From the NCBI GenBank assembly GCA_963799975.1, contig CAWCZF010000006.1, positions 3,286,001 through 3,350,000 on the forward strand: 64,000 nucleotides of DNA, read 5' to 3'. Positions 18,295 through 26,472 of this stretch are shown here, one piece after another (position 1 is the first letter of the stretch; each line of letters begins with the position of its first letter). Both the position numbers and the translations under genes were made by a program. Source of the stretch: Actinoallomurus sp963799975 (lineage in GTDB: Bacteria; Actinomycetota; Actinomycetes; Streptosporangiales; Streptosporangiaceae). The notes under the pieces were generated by a model. The model saw only the letters and a program-made list of their open reading frames with translations. It had not been told where the DNA came from and ran no database searches.

Positions 18295-19581
18295 GTGACT
18301 GAGGTAGACGAACCGTTGCGCGTGGCGCTGCTCTCCTATCGCAGCAAACCGCACTGCGGCGGCCAGGGCGTCTACCTGCGGCACCTGTCGCGTGAGCTGG
18401 TCGATCTCGGGCACCGCGTCGACGTCTACTCCGGCCAGCCGTACCCCGAGCTGGACCGCGAGGAGATCACGCTGCGCCGGGTGCCGAGCCTGGACCTGTA
18501 CGCCGACGAGAACCCCTTCCGTACGCCGAGGCCGTCGGAGTTTCGCGACTGGATCGACGTGCTGGAGTTCGCCCACATGCGTACGGGCGGCTTCCCCGAG
18601 CCGCTGACCTTCAGCCTCCGCGTGCTCCGAGAGCTGCGCAGGCACCGCATGCGCTACGACGTCGCGCACGACAACCAGGTGCTCGGCTACGGCAACCTCG
18701 GCATCGCGCGCCTCGGCCTGCCCCTCGTGACGAGCATCCACCACCCGATCAGCGTCGACCGGCGCATCGAGATCGAGGCCGCCAAGGGCGCGCGCGCGCA
18801 GTTCGGCAAGCGGCGCTGGTACGGCTTCGTACGGATGCAGGCGCGCGTCGCCGCGCGTATCGGGCCGATCCTGACCGTCTCCGGCTCGTCCAAGCGCGAC
18901 ATCGTCCGCGACTTCGGCGCCCTGCCCGAGCAGGTGCACATCCTGCCGCTCGGCGTCGACGACCGCTACTTCCATCCGCGCGGCGAGCGCGTCCCGGGCC
19001 GCATCGTCGCGGTGGCCAGCGCGGACTCACCGCTCAAGGGCGTCGCCACGCTGCTGCGCTCGGTCGCCAAGGTCGCCACCGAGCGCGACGTGCACGCGGT
19101 CGTGGTGGGCCGGCCGACGCCGGGCGGCCCGACCGACAAGCTGGTCGGCGAGCTCTCCCTCGGCGACCGCGTCCGGTTCGTCGCCGGCATCTCCGACGAC
19201 GAGCTGGGCGAGCTGCTCGCGAGCGCCGAGATCGCGGCCGTGCCCTCGCTGTACGAGGGGTTCTCGCTGCCGGCCGTGGAGCACATGGCCTCGGGCACCC
19301 CGCTCGTCGCCAGCCGTACCGGCGCGCTGCCCGAGGTGGTCGGCGACGCCGGCATCCTCGTCGAGCCCGGCGACGTCGAGGAGCTGGCCGCGGTCTTCCG
19401 CCGCCTGCTCGACTCGCCGGAGGAGCGCGCGCGCGTCGGCGCGGCCGGCTACGCGCGCGTACAGGAACGGTTCACCTGGTCCGCGGTCGCGCGGGCCACG
19501 GTCGGTCACTACCGGGACGCCATCGCCGGTCGCGGCGGGCGACGTACGGAAGGAGCACGCCCTGCTGACGGTGGACTTTGA
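18295..19581 (+). CDS. Family 4 glycosyltransferase (GT-B fold)
   Basis: 428 residues. An N-terminal Rossmann half begins RVALLSYRSKPHCGGQGVYL. The C-terminal donor-binding half carries SLYEGFSLPAVEHMASG, the EX7E signature of GT4 retaining transferases. GTG at 18295 is chosen because GGGAGG (18282-18287) precedes it by seven bases; an in-frame GTG at 18271 lacks such a site. The stop overlaps the start of the following methyltransferase gene, and a prenyltransferase-fold protein comes next, so the three form one operon. The likely role is assembly of a glycolipid or envelope glycan; the acceptor is not predictable. Confidence 0.87.
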   Translation: MTEVDEPLRVALLSYRSKPHCGGQGVYLRHLSRELVDLGHRVDVYSGQPYPELDREEITLRRVPSLDLYADENPFRTPRPSEFRDWIDVLEFAHMRTGGFPEPLTFSLRVLRELRRHRMRYDVAHDNQVLGYGNLGIARLGLPLVTSIHHPISVDRRIEIEAAKGARAQFGKRRWYGFVRMQARVAARIGPILTVSGSSKRDIVRDFGALPEQVHILPLGVDDRYFHPRGERVPGRIVAVASADSPLKGVATLLRSVAKVATERDVHAVVVGRPTPGGPTDKLVGELSLGDRVRFVAGISDDELGELLASAEIAAVPSLYEGFSLPAVEHMASGTPLVASRTGALPEVVGDAGILVEPGDVEELAAVFRRLLDSPEERARVGAAGYARVQERFTWSAVARATVGHYRDAIAGRGGRRTEGARPADGGL

Positions 19582-20312
19582 CCGGTTCCCCATCACGCCC
19601 GGCGAGCAGGTGCTCGACCTGGGGTGCGGGGCCGGACGGCACGCGTACGAGCTGTTCCGGCGCGGGGCGCACGTGGTGGCGTTCGACCGTGACGAGAAGG
19701 AGCTGGCGGCGGTCGCGGCGATGTTCGGCGCGATGGAACTGGAGGGCCAGGTGCCCGCGGAGGCGTCGGCGCGCACGGTGACCGGCGACGCGCTGCGCCT
19801 GCCGTTCCCCGACGACGCGTTCGACAAGATCGTCGCCGCGGAGGTGCTGGAGCACATCCCGGACGACATGCGGGCGATGGCGGAGCTGCTGCGGGTGCTG
19901 CAGGCCCGGCGGGCGGCTCGCGGTGACCGTGCCGTCGTGGCTGCCCGAGCGCATCTGCTGGGCGCTGTCGGAGGACTACCACACCGCGCCCGGCGGCCAC
20001 GTGCGCATCTACACGCGCGCGGAACTGGAGGCCAAGCTCAAGTTCGTCGGGTTCCGCGTCGGCGGACACCACCACGCGCACGGCCTGCACGCGCCGTACT
20101 GGTGGATCAAGTGCGCGGTGGGCGTGCACAACGACGCGCACCCGGCCGCGCAGGCGTACCACCGGCTGCTGGTCTGGGACATCATGAAGCGGCCGCTGGC
20201 CACACGCCTCGCCGACCGTGTGCTGAACCCGGTGATCGGCAAGAGCGTCGTCGTCTACTTCACCAAACCGGCCGTGACGGCGGCGCGGGAGCGTGCGCAT
20301 GCGGCGGCCTGA
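19571..20312 (+). CDS. Class I SAM-dependent methyltransferase, one apparent frameshift
   Basis: Starts VDFDRFPITPGEQVLDLGCG, where LDLGCGAGRHA is SAM motif I. Motif II/III is KIVAAEVLEHIPDDMRAMAE. An extra base near 19902 breaks the frame (RVL, then RPGGRLAVTVPSWLPE). The rest reads through SEDYHTAPGGHVRIYTRAEL to ARERAHAAA. The gene overlaps the glycosyltransferase end by 11 bases. The true start may be a few codons upstream at a CTG following GGAAGGAG (about 19549), because relatives begin LTVDFDRF. It is part of the glycosyltransferase/prenyltransferase-fold operon. Confidence 0.8.
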
Positions 20313-21408
20313 CGCCGTACCGGGGATCTTGACCCGCGACGACCTCGTCGCCACCGCTCACACCATCGCCGCACAGCAGGAGCCGTCGGGCGCGATCCCG
20401 TGGTTCGCGCCGACGGACGGCGTGCCCGGCCACGTCGACGCCTGGAATCACGTCGAGGCCGCGATGGCGCTGTCCACCGCCGGCCTGACCGCCCCGTCGC
20501 GCCGTGCGTACGAGTGGCTGCGCGGCGCCCAGCGCGAGGACGGGTCCTGGCCCGCCAAGTGGGTCATGGGCGAGGTGACCGAGCCGGACGGGGAGTCCAA
20601 CCACGCCGCGTACGTCGCGGTGGGCGTCTGGCACGAGTTGACGCTGACCGGCGACCTGGCGTTCGCCCGCCACATGTGGCCGGCCGTACGCCGCGCGGTC
20701 GGCTTCGTCCTCAGGCTCCAGAGCGCGCGCGGGGAGATCATGTGGCTGCGCGGCACCGACGGCGCGGCCGCCGGCCACGCCCTGCTGACCGGCTGCTCGT
20801 CGATCTACCAGTCGCTGCGCTGCGCGGTCGCGCTCGGCGAGCGCCTGGGCGAGCCGCAGCCGGACTGGGAGCTGGCCGCCGACCAGCTCGGTCACGTCGT
20901 CGCGTGCCATCCCGAGGCGTTCGCCGACAAGGACCGGTTCTCGATGGACTGGTACTACCCGATCCTCGGCGGTCCGCTTCGCGGCGCGGCCGCGCGGCGG
21001 CGGATGGCCGAGGGCTGGGACACGTTCGTGGTCGAGGGCCTCGGCTGCCGGTGCGTCTCGGACCAGCCGTGGGTGACCGGGGCGGAGAGCTGCGAGCTGG
21101 TGCTCGCCCTGGACGCGATGGGCGACACCGCGCGCGCACGTGAGCTGTTCGCCATGATCCAGCACCTGAGGCACGACGACGGGTCGTACTGGACGGGCTG
21201 GCAGTTCGCCAACGAACGGCACTTTCCCGGCGACCGGTCGACGTACACCGCGGCCGCCGTGATCCTGGCCGCGGACGCGCTGACCGGCGCCTCACCGGCG
21301 GCGCGCATCTTCAAGGAGATCGCCGGCCGCGACCTGGGCCCGTCGGAGGCCGCCGACCCAATCGCGTGCGGCTGCGAGGTCCCGTCGGCGGTACGCACAC
21401 GCCGCTGA
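20293..21408 (+). CDS. Prenyltransferase/squalene-oxidase-repeat (alpha/alpha-toroid) protein
   Basis: About 371 residues, overlapping the methyltransferase end by 20 bases. QREDGSWPAKWVMGE and RHDDGSYWTGWQFANE are QW-type repeats, and the regular helical spacing fits an (alpha/alpha)6 toroid, as in terpene cyclases and six-hairpin glycosidases. There is no DXDD cyclase motif, so enzymatic identity is open; a sugar-processing role fits the adjacent glycosyltransferase. Start is GTG at 20293 or ATG at 20299. The gene trio is familiar in actinomycetes, but to my knowledge not functionally assigned. Confidence 0.72.
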   Translation: MRMRRPDAVPGILTRDDLVATAHTIAAQQEPSGAIPWFAPTDGVPGHVDAWNHVEAAMALSTAGLTAPSRRAYEWLRGAQREDGSWPAKWVMGEVTEPDGESNHAAYVAVGVWHELTLTGDLAFARHMWPAVRRAVGFVLRLQSARGEIMWLRGTDGAAAGHALLTGCSSIYQSLRCAVALGERLGEPQPDWELAADQLGHVVACHPEAFADKDRFSMDWYYPILGGPLRGAAARRRMAEGWDTFVVEGLGCRCVSDQPWVTGAESCELVLALDAMGDTARARELFAMIQHLRHDDGSYWTGWQFANERHFPGDRSTYTAAAVILAADALTGASPAARIFKEIAGRDLGPSEAADPIACGCEVPSAVRTRR

Positions 21409-21465
21409 ACCCTCATTTCCGGACTTGCCGCTAATCAGGTTATTGCGGTGCAGTAGCGTACGCGC

Positions 21466-22395
21466 ATGGTGTGGCCGGGCGATGATCAGCGGTACGGAGG
21501 CGGGCAGCAGCCCGGCTGGCAGGGGTACCCACCTCCGGGCGGCGGCTACGGCGGGCCGCCGTACGGCACGGGCGGGTATGGCGGAGGGTACGGCGGGCCA
21601 CCTGGTCCTCCGACGCCGCACAGGAGCTCGCCCGGCCTGATCGTGGTGGTCACGGCCATCTTGGTCGTCGTGATCGGCAGCGGCGTGGCCAGCTCGATAT
21701 TCGCCGCCAGAGGGCACAAGAAGGACGCGCCGTCCGCGTCGGCAGCGCCCGCCGCGCCGCCTGGCATATTCTCGGACACGCCCGCGCCCCGCCTCTCCCC
21801 GTACAGGCCGTCACCGCCGCCGTCCGCGCCCGCGAAGGTCCCGGGCTGGCACGCGGTGGTCGCGGTCAAGCACGGCGTCACCTATGACGTGCCGGCCTCC
21901 GCCTGGTCGGTCAAGTCGGCGACCACCATCGTCGGCTTCGCGGGCTCGAACGGAAAGCCCCAGGTGGCCGGGAGCGGAGCCGCGATCTACAAGGAGGGCT
22001 ACTGCGCGGGACACAGCGGAAGCTGGCGCGCCCAGGCGGCCGTCACCGGATACCGCACCACCGATCTGGCCGCCGACGCCAAGGACGCCGCGCGCAAGTG
22101 GGCCACCTTCGCCTACACGCCGGACGGCGGGGGCTCCGCGCCGAGTGTCACGGTGAGCGGCACGCGGCCCGTCGACACGGGAGCCGCGACCGGCCAGGAG
22201 GCCACGGCGACCGTCGCCGTGCACGACGCGGGCAACCGGTGCGCGCCGCCTCGCGGGATCGTGCACGCCGTCGCGGTCCCGCTGAAGAACGGCGAGGTCG
22301 CGGTGCTGGTCGTCGCCGCCGACCAGGGCGTGGCCGACGCCGTGCCGGACGCGGACCTGCAGAAGATCGCCGCCAGCGTACGGCGGACCGGGTGA
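21466..22395 (+). CDS. Gly/Pro/Tyr-rich, single-pass membrane protein with extracytoplasmic domain, unknown
   Basis: 309 residues. Residues 1-50 are a cytoplasmic GGYGGPP-type low-complexity tail. One membrane helix follows (about 53-75, LIVVVTAILVVVIGSGVASS), then a Pro/Ser/Ala linker to about 120 and a folded outer domain (about 125-309) with two Cys residues (YCAGHSG and RCAPPRG) that could form a disulfide. Tails of this type are common in actinomycete membrane proteins such as those near protein kinases. The function is not predictable. It runs with the NADAR gene, seven bases apart. Confidence 0.75.
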   Translation: MVWPGDDQRYGGGQQPGWQGYPPPGGGYGGPPYGTGGYGGGYGGPPGPPTPHRSSPGLIVVVTAILVVVIGSGVASSIFAARGHKKDAPSASAAPAAPPGIFSDTPAPRLSPYRPSPPPSAPAKVPGWHAVVAVKHGVTYDVPASAWSVKSATTIVGFAGSNGKPQVAGSGAAIYKEGYCAGHSGSWRAQAAVTGYRTTDLAADAKDAARKWATFAYTPDGGGSAPSVTVSGTRPVDTGAATGQEATATVAVHDAGNRCAPPRGIVHAVAVPLKNGEVAVLVVAADQGVADAVPDADLQKIAASVRRTG

Positions 22396-22401
22396 CGGCA
22401 C

Positions 22402-22947
22402 GTGGACGCGCGCGTGGCCGAGCTCGCCGATCTCGACGAGGCGGGCACGCTGCCGGAGCTCCTGCTGTTCTGGGGACACCGGCCGGCCGCCGGCGGCCGG
22501 ATCGGCCCCGGATGCCTCAGCCAGTGGTACCCGGCGCCGTTCGCGGTGGCGGGCATCACGTACGCCACGGCCGAGCACTTCATGATGGCGGGCAAGGCGC
22601 GGCTGTTCGGCGACGCCGAGGCCGAGCGCCGGGTGCTCGCCTCGCCCGACCCGCGTGCGGCCAAGGCCGCCGGGCGCACCGTACGCGGGTTCGCCGAGGA
22701 CACCTGGGCTGCGCACGCCTACGACCTGGTCGTCGCGGGGAACACCGCGAAGTTCGGGCAGCATGCCGGCATGCGGGAGTTCCTGGTCGCCTCCGGCGAG
22801 CGGGTGATCGTCGAGGCGAGCCCGCAGGACCGGGTGTGGGGCATCGGCCTGCGCGCGTCCGACCCGGACGCACGTCACCCGGCGCGCTGGCGCGGCCGCA
22901 ACCTCCTCGGCTTCGCCCTGATGGACGCGCGCGCCGCGCTGCGCTGA
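22402..22947 (+). CDS. NADAR-family (YbiA-like) N-glycosidase
   Basis: 181 residues with the NADAR signatures LLFWGHRP, LSQWYPAPFAVAGITYATAE, HFMMAGKARLFGD and NTAKFGQHAGMREFLVASGE. Characterised members hydrolyse N-glycosidic bonds in damaged riboflavin intermediates, and other family members remove ADP-ribose from guanine bases. Start is GTG at 22402, just after the previous stop. Neither riboflavin nor DarT-like toxin genes lie nearby, so the substrate is open. Confidence 0.85.
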   Translation: MDARVAELADLDEAGTLPELLLFWGHRPAAGGRIGPGCLSQWYPAPFAVAGITYATAEHFMMAGKARLFGDAEAERRVLASPDPRAAKAAGRTVRGFAEDTWAAHAYDLVVAGNTAKFGQHAGMREFLVASGERVIVEASPQDRVWGIGLRASDPDARHPARWRGRNLLGFALMDARAALR

Positions 22948-22959
22948 CCCGCGCGCCGG

Positions 22960-23592
22960 TCAGCGGCGTTCGAGGACGCGGAGGGAGCCGGTCACGCGGC
23001 GTTCGGTCCAGTGGCCGGTCGCCAGGGCCCGCCGGTAGACGCGGTACGGCGCCTGCCCGCCGTCGGCCGGGTCGGGGAAGATGTCGTGGAAGGCCAGCGC
23101 GCCGCCCGGCATCACGTGGCCGGACCAGCCGTCGTAGTCGGCCTGTGCGAGGTCCTCGGCGTGGCCGCCGTCGATGAACAGCATGCCCAGCGGCCTGGCC
23201 CACAGGCTCGACACCGTCGCGGAGGTGCCGACGACCGCCACGACGCGATCCTCCAGGCCCGCGGCGGCGATCGTCTCGCGGAACACCGGCAGCGTGTCCA
23301 TCCGGCCCGTCGCCGGGTCGGCCAGGGTGTCGTCGTGATGCTCCCAGCCGGCCTGGTTCTCCTCCGACCCGCGGTGGTGGTCGACGGTGACCACGACCGA
23401 GCCTGCCGTACGCGCGGCGGCGCCGAGGTAGATCGCGGACTTGCCGCAGTAGGTGCCGACCTCCAGGATGGGGCCGCGCACGCCGTACGCGAGGGCGGTC
23501 TCGTACAGCGCGAGACCCTCGGCCGGGGGCATGAAGCCCTTTGCCGCCTCGGCGGCGCGCCGCAGCTCCGCAGGCATAGCTCGATCGCTCAC
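22960..23592 (-). CDS. Class I SAM-dependent methyltransferase (Methyltransf_24-like)
   Basis: About 210 residues. ILEVGTYCGKSAIYLGAAAR is the SAM-binding motif I variant, VVVTVDHHRGSEENQ follows, and FIDGGHAEDLAQADYDGW is the acidic motif typical of this subfamily. GTG at 23592 (SDRAMPAELRRAAEAAKGFM) matches the usual N-terminus; ATG at 23577 is the alternative. The open frame continues far upstream, but that part is antisense to rbsK. It converges with the NADAR gene. The substrate is unknown. Confidence 0.8.
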   Translation of the reverse strand: MSDRAMPAELRRAAEAAKGFMPPAEGLALYETALAYGVRGPILEVGTYCGKSAIYLGAAARTAGSVVVTVDHHRGSEENQAGWEHHDDTLADPATGRMDTLPVFRETIAAAGLEDRVVAVVGTSATVSSLWARPLGMLFIDGGHAEDLAQADYDGWSGHVMPGGALAFHDIFPDPADGGQAPYRVYRRALATGHWTERRVTGSLRVLERR

Positions 23593-23644
23593 GCGGGGCA
23601 CTCTAGTCACCGAGGCAGGCACCGACCGGCAGAGGATGCGGACA

Positions 23645-24550
23645 ATGACGGAGAGCAGCCCCGCGTACGACGTCGTCGTGGTGGGTTCGGTGAACGCGGA
23701 TCTCGTGGTGCGCGTCGACCGGCGGCCGGCGGCCGGGGAGACCGTGCTCGGCTCGGACCTGGAGATCCATCCCGGCGGCAAGGGCGCGAACCAGGCGGTG
23801 GCCGCGGCGCGGCTGGGCGGCCGGGTCGCCTTCGCCGGGCGCGCGGGCACCGACGGCAACGGCGACCTCGTGCGCGGCGCGTTGCGCGGCGACGGCGTCG
23901 ACCTGTCGCGCCTGCTCACCACGGACGCGCCGACCGGGGTCGCGTTGATCACGGTCGGGCCCGGGGGCGACAACAGCATCATCGTCTCCCCCGGCGCCAA
24001 CGCACGAGTCACCGAGGACGACGTCGCGGCGGCCGGGGCGCTGTTCGCCGCCGCGTCGGTGGTCTCGCTCCAACTGGAGATCCCGCTGCCCTCGGTCGTC
24101 GCGGCCGCACGCGCCGCGGCGGAGGCGGGCGCGCGGGTCGTGTTCAACCTCTCGCCCGCCGCCGAGGTGCCAGACGAGCTCCTGGCCCGCTGCGACCCGC
24201 TGGTGGTCAACGAGCACGAGGCGGAGTTCCTCGGCGACCCGCGCCCGGCCGGGCTGCTCGCGCGCGGCCCGCGGTCGGTGGTGATCACGCGCGGCGCGTA
24301 CGGCGCGGTGGTGGCCGATCGCGACGGGGTGACCGAGGTGCCCAGCCCCGAGGTCGAGGTGGTGGACACGACCGGCGCGGGCGACGCGTTCACCGGGGCG
24401 CTGTGCCTGCGGCTCGCGCGGGGTGACGGCCTGGTCGCCGCGGCCCGGTTCGCCGCACGCGTCGGCGCCGCGTCCGTACGCCGGCCGGGTGCGCAGAGTT
24501 CGTACCCGACGCCCGGCGAGCTGGAGCGCGGCCTTGCCGCCGCAGACTGA
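23645..24550 (+). CDS. rbsK: Ribokinase-type PfkB sugar kinase
   Basis: 301 residues. VVVGSVNADLVVRVDRRP and HPGGKGANQAVAAARLGG are PfkB signature 1, and VVDTTGAGDAFTGALCLRLA is signature 2 with the catalytic Asp. It phosphorylates ribose or a related sugar at O5. The start ATG at 23645 gives the usual length. There are no transport genes beside it. Its TGA stop is the first three bases of the KstR-like box at 24548. Confidence 0.86.
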   Translation: MTESSPAYDVVVVGSVNADLVVRVDRRPAAGETVLGSDLEIHPGGKGANQAVAAARLGGRVAFAGRAGTDGNGDLVRGALRGDGVDLSRLLTTDAPTGVALITVGPGGDNSIIVSPGANARVTEDDVAAAGALFAAASVVSLQLEIPLPSVVAAARAAAEAGARVVFNLSPAAEVPDELLARCDPLVVNEHEAEFLGDPRPAGLLARGPRSVVITRGAYGAVVADRDGVTEVPSPEVEVVDTTGAGDAFTGALCLRLARGDGLVAAARFAARVGAASVRRPGAQSSYPTPGELERGLAAAD

Positions 24551-24561
24551 AACGTGTTCTA
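24548..24561. promoter_or_regulatory. KstR-like operator for the split-barrel protein/ferredoxin/dehydrogenase genes
   Basis: TGAAACGTGTTCTA is the inverse of the TAGAACnnGTTTCA type seen upstream of the P450 genes. It overlaps the rbsK stop codon and ends nine bases before the next start codon, so it would block that promoter directly. Confidence 0.72.
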
Positions 24562-24570
24562 CTCTTGCGC

Positions 24571-25023
24571 GTGAGTCAGCGCTCGCGCATCGCGATGACC
24601 GGCGAGGAGATCGCGGCGTTCATCGACGAACAGCCGAAGTTCCAGCTCGCGACGATCAACCGCGACGGCACTCCGCATCTGGTGACGATGTTCGCCGGGC
24701 TCGTGGACGACAGGATCGCGTTCTGGACCTACCGCACGTCGCGCAAGGCATGCAACCTCGCCCGCGATCCTCGCGTCACCTGCCTGATCGAGACGGGCAC
24801 GGACTACTTCGAGCTTCGGGGCCTGATGATCTACGGCACCGTACGGATCCTGACAGAGCCGAACGCCGTTCGGTATGTTGGCTCCCACGTCGTCCGCAGG
24901 ATGATGGGACTCGATGACGACGACGCGATCGACGCGATCGTGGGCCAGACCGCGGCCAAGCGGCACGCCTACATCGTCGAGCCGTCGAGCGTCGCCTCCT
25001 GGGACCATCGCAAGCTCGCGTGA
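24571..25023 (+). CDS. Pyridoxamine-5'-phosphate-oxidase-like FMN/F420 split-barrel protein
   Basis: 150 residues: MTGEEIAAFIDEQPKFQLAT, INRDGTPHLVTMFAGL and YRTSRKACNLARDPRVTCLI form the split beta-barrel flavin site. This family includes F420- and FMN-dependent reductases. GTG at 24571 lies nine bases after a KstR-like box, so the gene probably has a very short or no leader. The box and the adjacent ferredoxin and dehydrogenase suggest a redox role in sterol breakdown; this is inference from context. Confidence 0.82.
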   Translation: MSQRSRIAMTGEEIAAFIDEQPKFQLATINRDGTPHLVTMFAGLVDDRIAFWTYRTSRKACNLARDPRVTCLIETGTDYFELRGLMIYGTVRILTEPNAVRYVGSHVVRRMMGLDDDDAIDAIVGQTAAKRHAYIVEPSSVASWDHRKLA

Positions 25024-25041
25024 CCAGTACGAAGGAGCGTC

Positions 25042-25236
25042 ATGGAAGTACGCGTCGACCCGCTGGTCTGCGAGGCCAACGCCGTGTGCGTGGGGCTCGT
25101 GCCCGAGGTCTTCGATCTCGATGACGACGACGAACTGCACATCACGCTGCCGAACCCGCCCGCCGACCTGGCCGACGGCGTACGCCACGCGGTGCGCTCG
25201 TGCCCCAAGATGGCGCTGAGCCTCGACGAGGACTAG
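25042..25236 (+). CDS. [3Fe-4S]-type ferredoxin for cytochrome P450
   Basis: 64 residues. Cys10 and Cys16 (CEANAVC) and Cys54 (SCPK) are three cluster ligands; Asn13 occupies the fourth position, typical of P450-associated ferredoxins with varied cluster-binding residues. The start ATG at 25042 is preceded by AAGGAG. Lying under the same KstR-like box as the split-barrel protein, it is a plausible electron donor for the two CYP125-like enzymes at 15.7-18.2 kb. No ferredoxin reductase is in the window. Confidence 0.88.
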   Translation: MEVRVDPLVCEANAVCVGLVPEVFDLDDDDELHITLPNPPADLADGVRHAVRSCPKMALSLDED

Positions 25237-25287
25237 CCCCGATCATCGGCCGGCCCCGTTCGGCCCCCCTTTCTGGAGGTGTGCAAG

Positions 25288-26373
25288 GTGCGAGCCGCGG
25301 TGATCCGAGGTTCCGGTGTCAAAGAGGTCGAGCTCCACGACGACGCGACGACGGTCGGTCCGGACCCCGCCGAGGTGAAGGTACGGATCAAGGCGACCGG
25401 CGTCTGCCACTCCGACCTGTCCATCCTGAGCGGAACCCTGCCGAACAACTACCCGGCGGTGGTCGGGCACGAGGCGGCCGGGGAGGTCGTCGAGGTCGGC
25501 GAGCACGTCACGAACGTCGCGGCCGGCGACCGGGTCGTCATCTGCTGGACCCCGTCGTGCGGACTGTGCCCCGACTGCGTGGCCGGGCGGCCGTTCCTCT
25601 GCGTGAAGTACATCATCGAGGGCTTCACCAAGCCGCGGTTCCGGCTGGGCGACGGCACGCCCGCGTTCGGCATGGCGGGCTGCGGCACCTGGGCCGAGGA
25701 GATGGTGGTGCCCTGGGAGGCGTGCGTCAAGGTGGCCGACGACGTGCCGTACGAGTACGCCGCGCTGCTCGGCTGCGGCATCTCGACCGGCGTCGGCGCG
25801 GTGATCAACACCGCGCGGGTGCGCCCCGGCACGGCGGTCGCGGTCGTCGGCTGCGGCGGGGTCGGCCTGTCGGTCATCCAGGGTGCGCGGGCGGCGGGCG
25901 CCGCGGCCATCCTGGCGATCGACCCGCTGGAGGCCAAGCACGAGATCGCGCGCGCCTTCGGCGCGACGCACACCGCGACGCCCGACCAGGTCGAGGAGCA
26001 CAAGTCGCTCATCACCGGCGGCCAGGGCTTCGACTACGCGTTCGAGGTCGTGGGCCGGAGCGCGACGATCCGCGCCGCGTGGCAACTCGCCCGGCGCGGC
26101 GGCGACGTGATCGTGGTCGGCGCGGGCGCGGTCGACGACGAGGTGCGGTTCAACGCGTTCGAGCTGCTCTTCGACGGCAAGAACCTGCTGTCCTCCCTGT
26201 ACGGCAGCTCCGACCTGCGGCGCGACGTGCCGCGCTACGTCGATCTGTGGCGCGCCGGCAAGCTGGACCTGGAGAGCCTCATCACCCGCCGCATCCGGTT
26301 CGAGGAGCTGAACGACGCGATCGCCACGCTGGAGCGCGGGGACGCGATCCGGCAGGTCGTGCTCTTCGACTGA
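25288..26373 (+). CDS. Zinc-dependent alcohol dehydrogenase (AdhD-like, class III type)
   Basis: About 361 residues of the medium-chain dehydrogenase family. Catalytic zinc site: TGVCHSDLSILSG and GHEAAGEVVEVG. Structural zinc: SCGLCPDCVAGRPFLC. NAD(P) site: VVGCGGVGLSVIQGARAAGA. GTG at 25288 is preferred because GGAGG at 25274-25278 is nine bases before it; GTG at 25279 is too close. In this context it could oxidise the 26-hydroxy or aldehyde product of the P450 step; this is inferred from the shared operator, not from active-site residues. It resembles actinobacterial NDMA-linked dehydrogenases. Confidence 0.85.
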   Translation: MRAAVIRGSGVKEVELHDDATTVGPDPAEVKVRIKATGVCHSDLSILSGTLPNNYPAVVGHEAAGEVVEVGEHVTNVAAGDRVVICWTPSCGLCPDCVAGRPFLCVKYIIEGFTKPRFRLGDGTPAFGMAGCGTWAEEMVVPWEACVKVADDVPYEYAALLGCGISTGVGAVINTARVRPGTAVAVVGCGGVGLSVIQGARAAGAAAILAIDPLEAKHEIARAFGATHTATPDQVEEHKSLITGGQGFDYAFEVVGRSATIRAAWQLARRGGDVIVVGAGAVDDEVRFNAFELLFDGKNLLSSLYGSSDLRRDVPRYVDLWRAGKLDLESLITRRIRFEELNDAIATLERGDAIRQVVLFD

Positions 26374-26404
26374 CCGTTCGACCGACCACCGCCACCCGTT
26401 GACT

Positions 26405-26422
26405 CGTAGGAGATTTCCTACG
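26405..26422. promoter_or_regulatory. Inverted repeat upstream of the ArsR-family gene
   Basis: CGTAGGA-GATT-TCCTACG is a seven-base perfect inverted repeat with a four-base spacer, 50 bases before the ArsR start. It is a candidate autoregulatory operator, since ArsR dimers bind such imperfect palindromes. Confidence 0.55.
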
Positions 26423-26472
26423 TACGGTTCGTCCCATGAGTCCCACGATCCTCCTCGCGACGGCGGCCGATC

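Noticed and set aside
23645..24393. Minus-strand frame extending the methyltransferase gene upstream through rbsK
   Set aside because: rbsK has both PfkB signatures on the plus strand, and the methyltransferase family N-terminus is at 23592.
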